Assembly: GCF_000346485.2 (NCBI RefSeq)
Contig: NZ_KQ976354.1
Coordinates: forward strand, 5,307,805-5,371,804
Reading direction: 5' to 3'
DNA: 64,000 nt
Source of the DNA: Scytonema hofmannii PCC 7110
GTDB lineage: Bacteria > Cyanobacteriota > Cyanobacteriia > Cyanobacteriales > Nostocaceae
The number at the start of each line of letters is the position of its first letter. Position 1 is the stretch's first letter. Shown here in pieces: positions 1-7,901 of this stretch. Under the pieces are notes generated by a model that saw only the letters and a list, made by a program, of their open reading frames with translations, did no database searches and was not told the origin of the DNA. The translations under genes and the position numbers were made by a program.

Positions 1-1
1 T

Positions 2-475
2 CAAATTGTGTGGCAAGCTGCACCAGCTTCATCAGGGCTTCCTCCTGAGATTTTGCAACCATTTACTCGCTGGTTGTTTGAAAGAAGCGGTTCTGCTGGG
101 GAGTACCTCCAAGCTGTTTACCAAATGCAAGCTGCATCCCGACAAATTGTGGCATTTTTTGACACGGTGGATATACTCGTGTTGCCAGTTTACCTCCATT
201 CACCCATTCGCGTTGGAGAATGGGCAGAGTTAAGCCCCGAAGAAACATTCCAAAAAATTATTGGTTGGGTTGCACCTTGTCCACCCGCTAATGCTACCGG
301 ACAACCTGCGATCGCACTTCCTGTAGGTTTTGATAGTAATGGTTTACCTATAGGCGTGCAATTGATAGGACGCCCTGCAGCAGAAGCTACCCTAATTAGC
401 GTTGCAGCACAACTGGAAGTTGCAAAGCCGTGGATTCAGCATCGTCCATCATTAACAGTGACCAGTGACCAGTGA
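2..475 (+). CDS. Amidase-signature family enzyme, C-terminal part (5' cut by window edge)
   Basis: The frame is open from the first bases, so the gene starts outside the window and only about 157 C-terminal residues are seen. The text NATGQPAIALPVG followed by GLPIGVQLIGRP and a short helix is the hallmark end of amidase-signature hydrolases (GatA, 6-aminohexanoate-cyclic-dimer hydrolase and relatives). The Ser-Ser-Lys catalytic residues would lie upstream and cannot be checked. The last residues TVTSDQ and the stop are encoded by the AGTGACC tandem repeat, so the original C-terminus has been replaced or extended by repeat DNA. The substrate cannot be told from this part. Family call firm, specificity unknown. 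Confidence 0.85.
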   Translation, partial: QIVWQAAPASSGLPPEILQPFTRWLFERSGSAGEYLQAVYQMQAASRQIVAFFDTVDILVLPVYLHSPIRVGEWAELSPEETFQKIIGWVAPCPPANATGQPAIALPVGFDSNGLPIGVQLIGRPAAEATLISVAAQLEVAKPWIQHRPSLTVTSDQ

Positions 476-485
476 CCAGTGACCA
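456..485. repeat. AGTGACC-type heptameric tandem repeat (STRR)
   Basis: About four copies of CAGTGAC lie in a row. The array overlaps the 3' end of the amidase gene and provides its stop codon. The same heptamer recurs at 3323, 6563, 6722, 17337 and 39897. Confidence 0.9.
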
Positions 486-513
486 GCAATCCAATGATGC
501 AGTTAATAATTTT

Positions 514-630
514 TTAACCAGAGGTTGTTGGGTTTAAATCTTGTAAAACTTCCTCCGCAGATTGATAACGCTGCGGATAATCCTCTTGCAGCAACTTATC
601 CAAAATCTGCCCTTGGAGAAAGTGTATTGA
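514..630 (-). pseudogene. Remnant of a Ser/Thr protein kinase C-terminus
   Basis: Read on the minus strand, this stretch encodes QILDKLLQEDYPQRYQSA followed by EEVLQDLNPTTSG and a stop. This is the conserved end of the C-lobe (the RYQSA-EE-L motif) of cyanobacterial Pkn2-type kinases. The frame differs from that of the hypothetical gene just upstream, which stops at 596, so the kinase tail is out of frame with it. It is either a deletion/frameshift scar or a kinase whose body was replaced. No catalytic motifs are present here. Moderate confidence, because the match is short. Confidence 0.5.
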
Positions 631-1285
631 AAAAAGATTCTAAATTTTCAATAGATACTAATTCATCAAACATTCCCGGTACTGTATTGCGGATTCTCAG
701 ATGGATCGCCTTACCCGATTTGTCTTCTTGAAAATCATAGATGAGATTCTTTTTAACGGCCTCTTTGAGAAGAGTATAGTGTGGCGGGAATGCAAGTAGC
801 GCTTTGGTGCGCTGTTCTTTTGATAAAGCAAACCAGACTTTATCTTTCCTATCGGGTTTGACAAGAGCGATCGCTTCTTTAATTTGGTTCCAGTTAGCTT
901 GACCGATGGCTGCTTCTAAGAGGACTTCAACTGCTTTAAGTTCTATTGAAGAGAGTTCGCTAAGAGGAGTTCTGAGGAGGGATTTTTCCATGGATAGATA
1001 AGCTTGGTACTGAGTAATTTTCTGTAGGGTTCTTTGGCGTTCGACACTTTCAGGGGAGGAATAGGGTGGTTGAATGGGGATGGGCATGGGTTTGGGGAGT
1101 TCCAAAACCAATTGTTTGGTTGCCTCAAACAGTATAAATTCTTGTCCCAGCCATTGTATTTTGGGGAGCGTTGGGTCTAGAGTGACGCTCAAGGATGAAC
1201 TATTTTCTTCAACAACAGAAGCTTTAAGAGAAATTTCTGTAATCGAGGACTGGGTTTCTAGAACTTTAACAACTTCTTGTGACAC
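596..1285 (-). CDS. Hypothetical protein, helical C-terminal half
   Basis: 229 residues starting at an ATG. I do not recognise the family. The N-terminal 70 residues are low in charge and rich in Ser/Val. From about residue 80 the protein is helical, with a run around 110-150 (leucine-rich, AVEVLLEAAIGQANW) and a basic region near 150-180. The C-terminal TLSPRADFG runs into a different frame from the kinase-like tail found immediately downstream (514-630), so the last residues may be a frameshift product. If the two were once one gene, this would be a kinase-associated regulatory protein, but that is speculation. Confidence 0.55.
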   Translation of the reverse strand: MSQEVVKVLETQSSITEISLKASVVEENSSSLSVTLDPTLPKIQWLGQEFILFEATKQLVLELPKPMPIPIQPPYSSPESVERQRTLQKITQYQAYLSMEKSLLRTPLSELSSIELKAVEVLLEAAIGQANWNQIKEAIALVKPDRKDKVWFALSKEQRTKALLAFPPHYTLLKEAVKKNLIYDFQEDKSGKAIHLRIRNTVPGMFDELVSIENLESFFNTLSPRADFG

Positions 1286-1339
1286 AGGAAATTGGGATAA
1301 TTCCGAAAAATCGGCTTAAATCTTACTTTCTCATCATTT

Positions 1340-1503
1340 CTCTGGCTCTTTGAATCCGCCATCCCTAGCATTCAAGAGACTTGCTCTTTACCAGTACGAG
1401 GTTTCAACTCTTTAGAACCAAATGGGTAGCGCCACTAACCCTGGATTAAAATCAAAGCAAGGAGCCACCTTGCAACGATGGATCTTAACCCAACCCCGCC
1501 TTT
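1340..1503 (-). other. Candidate right end / TnpB guide-RNA scaffold remnant of the IS607-type element
   Basis: This is noncoding sequence directly downstream of the tnpB remnant. In TnpB elements the omega RNA overlaps the end of tnpB and runs to the right end, and the GC-rich, fold-prone text here (for example CCTCCGGACAGGGAACC just inside tnpB, then CCTCGTACTGG) is in the right place. I infer it from position only; no secondary structure was computed. Confidence 0.25.
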
Positions 1504-1777
1504 TCAGACGACCGATGGAAAGGTTCCCTGTCCGGAGGTACCATTCACGAGGCTTTTCGTCATTATTTTCGGGTTTTCAAAGTATCTACGTAAGAACTTT
1601 AACCCGACATTTCTGGAACCGTTCAAGTCAGCATTTCCTTTATGCTTAATGTTGCTTGAACAGAGGTAATTAGGAGTGCCAATATTATAAAAAACTTTTC
1701 CGTCAGAATTTATAATTGCTAGATTTACTATTTCAGCCTATGTATCCTTTCTTTCGCCTTTGTTTCTTGTTTGCCAT
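1504..1777 (-). pseudogene. tnpB: IS607/IS605-type tnpB, internally deleted
   Basis: An SD (AGGAGGTGATTG) and ATG at 1777 open a frame reading MANKKQRRKKG that stops almost at once. At 1504-1680 the same strand encodes the TnpB C-terminus: a Cys, then KGNADLNGSRNVGLKFLRR. NADLN holds the RuvC-III aspartate and follows the zinc-finger region. The roughly 350 residues between (RuvC-I, RuvC-II and most of the zinc finger) are missing. It lies 50 bp behind the tnpA remnant in the same direction, the normal order in IS607 elements. A dead transposon gene. Confidence 0.7.
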
Positions 1778-1827
1778 TCGTTCAATCACCTCCTAAGTTT
1801 TATTTAAATATTAATAATATACAATAC

Positions 1828-2459
1828 CTAATCGGTGTTTTCGTAACTTTCGGCAAACTTCATTAAATATTCATTTTTAGTAGACTCTTTGGCGACAGTC
1901 TAAGAGATGCTTTTCTCATATTTACGCAAAAAATAAAGTTTAGCGTGCTCATGAATGCAATCTTGTTAAAATGTCTTGGACTAATTCAAGCTTAGGGGAT
2001 AATTTAGTTTCATTTAATACAGTAACTTGACAATCAAATTGAGCGCATAGCCAAACAATCAAATCAAATCCTGCATCGGCTAAGTCTATCATGGTACGCT
2101 ACTACTAACTCCTTGACTTCACCTTTAATGACTCGCTCTAGTATTGATAGTAATTTACGACGTTTGAAATTTAATCCGGAACCAATCTCAGATATTAATT
2201 CACTCTCGGCACGATTCATTCTCAGAAAGTCAATTTGAGTTTGTAGATCATCTTTCTGAGAATGAGTAGATACTAAGCGCATAAAGAACAACCGCCCTCT
2301 CATCCTTTCCAATCATTTTTTTGAGAGTGGTTAGATCGTAACGTCTATGTCCTGTAGCAGATTTGATACAGGACAACGCCTTCATCTGCCCAATTAGCGC
2401 TCATTCTTTACATGAAACCCAGTAACTCTGGATGCTTCTTGAGGTGTAATATATGGCAT
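1828..2459 (-). pseudogene. tnpA: IS607-family serine recombinase (tnpA), multiply frameshifted
   Basis: Stitching frames on the minus strand gives a full IS607 TnpA. MPYITPQEASRVTGFHVK (MerR-like HTH) begins at ATG 2459; then IKSATGHRRYDLTTLKKMIG in another frame; then the resolvase core with SHSQKDDLQTQIDFLR, ESELISEIGSGLNFKRRK, LLSILERVIKGEVKELVVA and a DRL(S/C)R motif; then DLIVWLCAQFDCQVTVLNE; and finally KNEYLMKFAESYENTD and the stop at 1828. At least three frameshifts and an in-frame stop interrupt it. Only 2064-2312 is still an open frame. It formed one element with the tnpB remnant downstream. Confidence 0.85.
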
Positions 2460-2512
2460 AATTTCGGAATAATCGCTTTTAAGCATTATATTACGATTAT
2501 TCGAAATTATTA

Positions 2513-2770
2513 CTATATGACCGTACTAGCTAAATGGTCGCATTCAGAGTATATCTGTACCAGTTCTAAATATTCTTTAATATCTTTAGGGTTCTGTTGG
2601 CAGCGTTTTAATTCTCGGATAAATTCAATTTGGCCAGTGTTCTTTTGGATGAGAGCCAGTTCTGATGAGGCTTCCAATAGTACCAGGGTTGCTTCTTGGA
2701 TTTGGGAGAGGCAAGAAGAAATATTTTTTTGTAAGGGGATCTGGCAAAATACTTCTGATGTTGCTACCAT
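2513..2770 (-). CDS. Small hypothetical protein
   Basis: 85 residues on the minus strand, predicted mostly helical, with Leu, Glu and Gln spaced as in coiled-coil or four-helix proteins (for example QEATLVLLEASSELALIQ and ELKRCQQNPKDIKEYLEL). Composition looks like protein rather than chance, and it is preferred over the longer plus-strand frame on the same DNA, whose translation is Cys/Ile/Trp-rich and unprotein-like. No clear SD precedes the ATG at 2770. It lies just upstream of the dead IS607 element. Function unknown. Confidence 0.4.
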   Translation of the reverse strand: MVATSEVFCQIPLQKNISSCLSQIQEATLVLLEASSELALIQKNTGQIEFIRELKRCQQNPKDIKEYLELVQIYSECDHLASTVI

Positions 2771-3077
2771 AGAACTCAGTAAAAGAATTATATATTTACT
2801 TAGTCCCCCTGGAGCCGTTAACTCTTTGGGGGAATTTTTATCTATTATACAGCAACACCAGATCTTTTTGTTACGCCTTAAAAAAATTAAACTTTAAAGA
2901 TTGCTTTGTGGTAGGTAGTAATTATTTGGTGTTATTGAATCAATGTATGAGTCATACAAAAAGAAGCATAGATTGAAACAGAATTGCAGAGAAGAATTCT
3001 GTTGTCATGTTAAATATCAAAGATGTGGAAATACAGAATTATAGATAGTGAATGAGTATTGTTAACTAGCAATCCAA
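2771..3077. other. Gene-free stretch
   Basis: AT-rich DNA between the small hypothetical gene and the methyltransferase remnant. I see no RNA, repeat or convincing frame in it. Confidence 0.5.
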
Positions 3078-3316
3078 TCAAATGGCTAATTTTAAAACTG
3101 TCTCTCCGGGCTGGAAATTAGCCCATTTGAGTCATTGCTCTGTTGCTAATCGACCACCTGGACGTAAATATTTTTTACCTGCAGCAGCTAGCATTTGGTA
3201 TCTAGCTGCTGTTTGGAAATTGAGGGTAGCATTGCTCATATCTTTAACTCCTGATTTAAGATTTAATGCTATCCCTACTTTGTCAAGAATTTCTTCTCTT
3301 GTCTTTGAGGTACCTC
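3078..3316 (-). pseudogene. Remnant of a SAM-dependent methyltransferase N-terminus
   Basis: On the minus strand the frame reads TREEILDKVGIALNLKSGV, then a small-protein stretch ending KKYLRPGGRLATEQ, an in-frame TGA at 3132-3134, then LKWANFQPGETVLKLA and a second stop. RPGGRLATEQ..LKWANFQPGETVLEL is the start of a class I methyltransferase (motif I follows ETVLELA). The Rossmann core is gone, the 5' end has no start and runs into the AGTGACC repeat at 3323, and an in-frame stop is present. A non-functional fragment. Confidence 0.6.
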
Positions 3317-3322
3317 ATGATT

Positions 3323-3368
3323 ACTGGTCACTGGTCACTGGTCACTGGTCACTGGTCACTGCTCACTG
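3323..3368. repeat. AGTGACC-type heptameric tandem repeat (STRR)
   Basis: About five to six copies of TCACTGG (minus-strand CCAGTGA). The array overlaps the 3' end of the lipoprotein gene that follows and gives its last residues (VSSDQ) and stop, just as the array at 456 does for the amidase gene. Confidence 0.9.
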
Positions 3369-3750
3369 ATATGGTGGATATTTTGTTTTTCTCAACGCGC
3401 ACTTTTTCTGCAATAGTGTCGGATTGACGACATTCTTGCGCTACTGACGATAAATTCACGAAAGCCCCCGAACGGTTCCCATCTCCCATATCAGATAACG
3501 CCCGCCCCACACCTTGCAAACAGGTACTCATGATCGCAATATCAGAATTTTTTTGTTTGAGTCGCTGTTGCAGAATTTGGATTTGTTGCTCGCTATCCTT
3601 CAGCTGCTTCTGCGCCTCTTGAAGCTGCTGTTGCTTATCTTGCAATTCAAATTTGACATTATCTAAATCCTTTGGAGACACACATCCACATAATGTCAAG
3701 AGTATACTGATACAAATTGTACCAAATTCTCGCCGAAAACAGTTCTTCAT
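3349..3750 (-). CDS. Putative lipoprotein with coiled coil
   Basis: 133 residues. An N-terminal basic stretch and hydrophobic core (ICISILLTLCGC) end in a lipobox-like L-C-G-C with Cys23, so the mature protein is probably lipid-anchored in a periplasm-facing membrane. Residues 28-70 are a Gln/Lys-rich heptad coiled coil (LQDKQQQLQEAQKQL and so on). The C-terminal part has two cysteines (STCLQGVG, QECRQ) that could pair in the periplasm. The last residues are encoded by the heptameric repeat. Family not recognised; function unknown. Confidence 0.65.
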   Translation of the reverse strand: MKNCFRREFGTICISILLTLCGCVSPKDLDNVKFELQDKQQQLQEAQKQLKDSEQQIQILQQRLKQKNSDIAIMSTCLQGVGRALSDMGDGNRSGAFVNLSSVAQECRQSDTIAEKVRVEKNKISTISVSSDQ

Positions 3751-4368
3751 AATAGGGATGCTCTTATTCAGACATAAATTATCTTTTACCGTAGAATTAT
3801 CTGTATAAAAAGCTTTTTTTCCAAATTTTTATAAAAGTTACGTTTGTGATGTGATGTACTTAGCTAATACAGAAACGTATCTGTATGTCTGTATAGCCTC
3901 TAACTTTTTAGAGGATTTTAACAATAAGATATTAATGTTTATTGTAAACTTTTGGTATGGGAGGTCTTATGTTATTCTGGCTCACCGTAGTCTATTTATC
4001 TAATTTAAATTCATATAAATTTGACAAAATAAGGAAACAAAAATATGTCTAGGAATTGAATTTGCTTTTGGGCAAATATGCCAAACTGGCAACAATGGTT
4101 TATTAGATTTGATATTCATTTATGTACTGGGGTCGTTTTATTGATATCTACCTAAATAAGCGACACTAAAGCACTTCAAAAAATGTGCTACAAACCACAA
4201 AAATCTATTCTCAATTTTGATTTCCCTATTTTTTAGAAAAATATGTTAGATAAAGTGTGAAGTCTCAAGTGTAAAGTATGAAAAGTCGTTATTTATGACC
4301 CTTGATTCTTCATTGTTCTTTTCATCCTTCATCCTTTATCCTTTATCCTTTCTTTACGTGGGGAATCA
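3751..4368. other. Intergenic region between divergent genes
   Basis: 618 bp with no convincing frame. It carries the regulatory DNA of the lipoprotein (leftward) and the kinase (rightward). Its last 60 bp contain ATCCTTTATCC-type repeats. No RNA gene seen. Confidence 0.5.
4310..4353. repeat. ATCCTTTATCC-type short tandem repeat
   Basis: TTCATCCTT/TATCCTT units repeat in tandem directly upstream of the kinase gene. The same motif, as an inverted pair, lies just behind the kinase gene (6111) and again at 30508. Confidence 0.75.
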
Positions 4369-6117
4369 TTGGAGCAATCTTTTTACAATCACCGTCACAA
4401 CATGATTGGGCAGTTACTAGCAGGACATTACAAAGTCCTTGAAGTATTGGGTGAAGGAGGCTTTGGGCAAACTTACATTGCTGAGGACAGCCACCTCCCT
4501 GGAAACCCTAAATGCGTCCTCAAACATCTCAAATCTTCTAGTACCGACCCTGAAATTTTAGAAACTGCTAGAAGGCTATTTCAAAAAGAAGCTGAAACGT
4601 TGCAAAAGTTGGGTAGCCATGACCAGATACCCCGACTGTTTGCATACTTTGAAGAGAATCAAGAATTTTATTTGGTACAAGAATTTGTTGATGGATACTC
4701 TCTTAACAAAGAAATAACTTTGGGGCTTAGATGGACGGAAAGCCAAGTTATCCAATTGCTCATTGAGGTACTGAGCATTTTGGAGTTTGTCCACAGCCAA
4801 GGGGTGATTCATCGCGATATTAAACCTAGCAATCTCATTAGACGCGCTTCAGATAACCAATTAGTTCTCATTGACTTTGGCGCAATTAAACAACTGCGGA
4901 GTCAAACGGCAACTCGGACGGGACATAACAATCTCACTCTGATCGTCGGAACTCGCGGATATATGCCTTCCGAACAAATTAGACGCTTACCCCGTCCTAG
5001 CAGTGATATCTACGCCTTGGGAATGATGGGGATTCAAGCGCTAACAGGGATGTATCCGCACAAACTCCAAGACGATCCGAATACAGGAGAAATTTTGTGG
5101 CAGCATCTAGCTTGTGTCAGTCCGGGATTGGCATCTGTCTTAACTCAAATGACGCGCTATCACTTCAAGGATCGTTATCAAACAGCAACTGAGGCTTTGT
5201 GTGCGCTTCGAGAATTAGCGGCTTACCCTAATAACCAAATTTCAAGCGTTGAGGCGACTGTGACAACTACGACTCTACACGAACTGACTTTGGAATGGGA
5301 AGAAGGAGAATTAGCTAAGAATCGCAAAATTACCGAGAAGCAACACAGTAAAAAGTCCGGTAGAGTTCGTATTGGTCGCAATCCCGAAGAGTGCGATATT
5401 GTCTTGAACGATCCAACTGTATCAGGTCTACATATTGAAATCTTTTTTCATCTAGCTAAGGAAAGATTTTATTTGCGGAATTTACGCCAAAGGAACCCTC
5501 CTATTGTTGATGGTCAATTGCTTTTGGCTGGTGAAATACCACTTTTTATTGGCAGCAGTATACGTTTAGGACAACTCAATGTTAGGGTGAGTGCGATCGC
5601 AAGCAAGGATTATCCTGCAGGGTATGTTCCAATTGAATTCGCACTTGTACCGATAACCCCACAACAGCCTGTTGTAAAAACTATACGCATGCCCAAGGTT
5701 CACAGCTTTAAAGAACATTCAAAGATTATTTTGCGATCGGGTCGATCTACAATTGCCTCAATACCTAGCAAAATGCCACGCCTCTTAGGAGTGAGTTTTG
5801 CCGCCTGTGCGAGTGCGATCGGTGGTTTGGTCTTTTTTAACGCTGACAATACAAGCGGAAGTAACGCACAACAGAGTTGGTTATCCGAAAAACCCCAACT
5901 TTGTCGTATTATTTCCCCTCCAGGGGGTAGGTTTATGGCTAAATTACGCCCCGAACCAGGAACGGAAGTTGGCGCAATGAAACAACTCAATTTAGGCGAA
6001 CGGGTTTTGTTTTTGCGATCGCGCGGTGATTTTACAGAAGTTCAACTACCTGATGGTACTCAAGGCTGGCTTTTTGGCGATGAGCTTCGACCTTGTATTG
6101 CATCAAATAAAGGATGA
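4369..6117 (+). CDS. Ser/Thr protein kinase with FHA and SH3-like domains
   Basis: 582 residues from TTG, or 571 from the ATG at 4402 (MIGQLLAGHYKV), which is where relatives usually start; a GGGGAA lies before the TTG. Kinase domain about 20-280: glycine loop GEGGFGQTY, catalytic HRDIKPSN (His148), DFG as DFGAIK, and P-S-E in place of APE. An FHA domain follows at about 335-410 (RIGRNPEECDIVLNDPTVSGLHIEI), which should bind phosphothreonine partners. One membrane helix is near 465-485, then a C-terminal SH3b-like domain (LRPEPGTEVGAM ... GTQGWLFGDEL), probably in the periplasm. A transmembrane Hanks-type kinase linking an outside ligand to cytoplasmic phosphorylation. Tandem repeats flank it on both sides. 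Confidence 0.93.
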   Translation: MEQSFYNHRHNMIGQLLAGHYKVLEVLGEGGFGQTYIAEDSHLPGNPKCVLKHLKSSSTDPEILETARRLFQKEAETLQKLGSHDQIPRLFAYFEENQEFYLVQEFVDGYSLNKEITLGLRWTESQVIQLLIEVLSILEFVHSQGVIHRDIKPSNLIRRASDNQLVLIDFGAIKQLRSQTATRTGHNNLTLIVGTRGYMPSEQIRRLPRPSSDIYALGMMGIQALTGMYPHKLQDDPNTGEILWQHLACVSPGLASVLTQMTRYHFKDRYQTATEALCALRELAAYPNNQISSVEATVTTTTLHELTLEWEEGELAKNRKITEKQHSKKSGRVRIGRNPEECDIVLNDPTVSGLHIEIFFHLAKERFYLRNLRQRNPPIVDGQLLLAGEIPLFIGSSIRLGQLNVRVSAIASKDYPAGYVPIEFALVPITPQQPVVKTIRMPKVHSFKEHSKIILRSGRSTIASIPSKMPRLLGVSFAACASAIGGLVFFNADNTSGSNAQQSWLSEKPQLCRIISPPGGRFMAKLRPEPGTEVGAMKQLNLGERVLFLRSRGDFTEVQLPDGTQGWLFGDELRPCIASNKG

Positions 6118-6172
6118 AAGATAAAGGATGAAGGATAAAGTAGAAGTATCTTTCATCCTTTATCCTTTACAC
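6111..6172. repeat. Inverted ATCCTTTATCC repeat behind the kinase gene
   Basis: GGATAAAGGATGAAGGATAAAG followed about 15 bp later by its near complement forms an imperfect hairpin just after the kinase stop. It may act as a terminator, but there is no T-run. Confidence 0.6.
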
Positions 6173-6303
6173 TTCATATTTTTTCTAAATTTATCCTTGC
6201 CAGAACTCAAACCTTTTGAATAATGTATGTAACCAGAATTAACTGGTTGATCTGTGTAGCTTTTCTAGATGCTACAAATCATACTAAAGGGGGATGAAAT
6301 GCT

Positions 6304-6564
6304 ATGGCACTAGAGCAAGTGAATGGTTTTTATGACACGTTGATGTCGGAGCAAGCAATTTACGAGCAATACTACCGTCAGTGCTGCGTTCGGGGATTAT
6401 TTGGTATATGGGATTGGGATAAAACAAAGATTGTTAATTTTGCTGCTACTTTAGGCTATTCTTTCACGGAAAGCGAACTAGATGCAGTTTTATTTAACAG
6501 TGAACCAATAGTTTTTCAAGATTCAAGAAATTTATCAGAATATAAGCAGTATGTATTTCAGTAA
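6304..6564 (+). CDS. Nif11-like small protein
   Basis: 86 residues. Start supported by AAAGGGGGATG 8 bp upstream. MALEQVNGFYDTLMSEQA is the typical opening of the Nif11 domain, and LGYSFTESELDAVLF is its typical end (the 'GYxFTxEEL' helix). Nif11 domains occur in nitrogen-fixation-associated small proteins and as leaders of RiPP precursors. Here no Gly-Gly cleavage site or Cys/Ser-rich core follows; the tail is NLSEYKQYVFQ. An unusual CC pair and a Trp-Asp-Trp-Asp insert sit mid-domain. It lies 186 bp behind the kinase gene in the same direction. Probably a regulatory small protein; a precursor role is less likely. Confidence 0.65.
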   Translation: MALEQVNGFYDTLMSEQAIYEQYYRQCCVRGLFGIWDWDKTKIVNFAATLGYSFTESELDAVLFNSEPIVFQDSRNLSEYKQYVFQ

Positions 6565-6636
6565 TCAGTGACCAGTGACCAGTAATCAGTAACCAGTAAC
6601 CAGTGACCAGTAATCAGTAACCAGTGACCAGTTACC
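6563..6636. repeat. Mixed AGTGACC/AGTAACC/AGTAATC heptameric array
   Basis: About ten heptamers, alternating three variants, begin right at the stop of the Nif11-like gene. Confidence 0.9.
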
Positions 6637-6721
6637 TATATGGTATAAGACCCTAAATTTATTTATGAAAAAAAAGGAATTGATTCATGATTTAAATCCC
6701 CTACCTTTAAATATGGGGATT

Positions 6722-6748
6722 CATTGGTCACTGGTCACTGGTCACTGT
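6722..6748. repeat. AGTGACC-type heptameric array (inverse orientation)
   Basis: Three TCACTGG units abut the stop codon of the DUF924 gene. Together with the array at 6563 they form an inverted pair that could fold into a long hairpin between the two convergent genes. Confidence 0.85.
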
Positions 6749-7326
6749 TAAAAAGAAGAACCTGCCTGTTTTAAAAACTCTTTTTCCTCTGATGTTGAGG
6801 TTCTTCCCAAAATTGCATTGCGATGGGGAAAGCGACCGAAACGCTCAATGACTTTCATATGGCGAATAGCATAATCAATACAACTGGCGCTGTCGGGATC
6901 GTTGGTGAGTTGCTCAAATAACTGAACCGACTTACGCTGATGTTCCAAGTTTTCGCTGTGTTCAAAGGGGAGATAAATAAACCAGCGTTGGACAGGTAGA
7001 AGTTTCTTGTCGTAGCCTTGGGCAACGGCGTGATGCGCTGCTGAGAGTGCTTCCCAGTCCGTTAAAAAGGCTTCGGGAGTATCTCGGAAAACGTTTCGAG
7101 GAAATTGATCGAGCAGCAAAATGAGAGCCAAACAGCTATCGGGAGCATCGATCCATTCGTCGTGATTTCCTGCCGCTGCTTTTTGATAATCGCTTAAAAA
7201 TCGGATGCGAAGTTCTTCGTCAAATTCCGGTTTTTTACTAAACCAAGAAGATTTTGGTTTGCCATAACCCGGTTCATCTAGTTTGCCAAACCAAAAGTCT
7301 AAAATTTCAGTTGCCTGTGACATCAC
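6748..7326 (-). CDS. DUF924 family protein
   Basis: 192 residues, full length for DUF924. Family signatures are the opening EILDFWFG, the middle LILLLDQFPRNVFRDTPEAF, FIYLPFEHSENLEHQ and the end HMKVIERFGRFPHRNAILGR. The fold is all-helical and TPR-like; the biochemical role of the family is not established. The gene is followed on the same strand, 5 bp upstream of its start, by the SRPBCC gene, so the two are probably co-transcribed (SRPBCC first). Confidence 0.9.
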   Translation of the reverse strand: MMSQATEILDFWFGKLDEPGYGKPKSSWFSKKPEFDEELRIRFLSDYQKAAAGNHDEWIDAPDSCLALILLLDQFPRNVFRDTPEAFLTDWEALSAAHHAVAQGYDKKLLPVQRWFIYLPFEHSENLEHQRKSVQLFEQLTNDPDSASCIDYAIRHMKVIERFGRFPHRNAILGRTSTSEEKEFLKQAGSSF

Positions 7327-7331
7327 TTTTA

Positions 7332-7901
7332 CTAACCCTTACAAAGCACTTGTCGCATTTTACGCATATTTGTTGGCAATTCAAAGTTCATTGCTTGTTG
7401 TATAAAAATTGATGGTACGGGTATAGCTGGAGTCGCTTCCACTCCATAAGTCAGTAAAGTGCCATTGCCACAATCTTTTAGCTCTAAATTAGCTGCAAAA
7501 TCGTGGAAATTTCCTTTTTCCATCTGAAATTGTATTTGCTGACCAAGTTCTTCCACAACATTCAGATATATTTCTACTTGAGCCGTAAAAAATAGGAAGG
7601 CTTTTTGTGCTGCTTGATACAGACGCTTCACTTCTCCTCTTTGCAAAACTTCACTTCTGGTAACATCAGGAAAATATTGTACCCAACGGGGATAATCCGT
7701 GATTTGCTGCCACACTTGCGATCGCACCAGTGGCACATACATTGTGGCAGTCACTGCACCACCCCAGGCTGTATGCGAACGTGTCTGTAACAAAATTTCG
7801 CCTTGCATCAACAAAGATTGTTGATCTTGATTCCAAACCATATTTGAACCAGTAATAACTGTCTCTGATATTAACGATGCACTCATATTACTTTCAGTCA
7901 C
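7332..7901 (-). CDS. SRPBCC (polyketide cyclase/START-like) family protein
   Basis: 189 residues from GTG at 7901; an ATG five codons in (7886) is as likely, since GAGGAG overlaps the GTG and lies about 14 bp before the ATG. The sequence fits the SRPBCC fold: a strand-rich start, VWQQITDYPRWVQYFPDV (the typical helix-grip opening), alternating strands, and a long C-terminal helix (IFIQQAMNFELPTNMRKMRQ). Such proteins hold hydrophobic ligands such as quinones or lipids. First gene of a two-gene unit with the DUF924 gene. No ligand can be assigned. Confidence 0.8.
   Translation of the reverse strand: MTESNMSASLISETVITGSNMVWNQDQQSLLMQGEILLQTRSHTAWGGAVTATMYVPLVRSQVWQQITDYPRWVQYFPDVTRSEVLQRGEVKRLYQAAQKAFLFFTAQVEIYLNVVEELGQQIQFQMEKGNFHDFAANLELKDCGNGTLLTYGVEATPAIPVPSIFIQQAMNFELPTNMRKMRQVLCKG

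Noticed and set aside
456-485. Heptameric arrays considered as CRISPR
   Set aside because: Units are 7 bp with no spacers; they are short tandem repeats, and no CRISPR array or cas gene is present.
1422-1669. Overlapping plus-strand frames behind the hypothetical gene
   Set aside because: They are shadows of the dead tnpB end and its RNA-like region; the translations are Arg/Pro-rich and unlike proteins.
2412-2897. 161-residue plus-strand frame
   Set aside because: Antisense to the more protein-like minus-strand frame at 2513-2770 and part of the IS607 HTH; rich in Ile/Cys/Trp with no family.
3082-3369. 95-residue plus-strand frame
   Set aside because: Antisense to the methyltransferase remnant; its end is just the heptameric repeat (WSLVTGHWSLVTAH).
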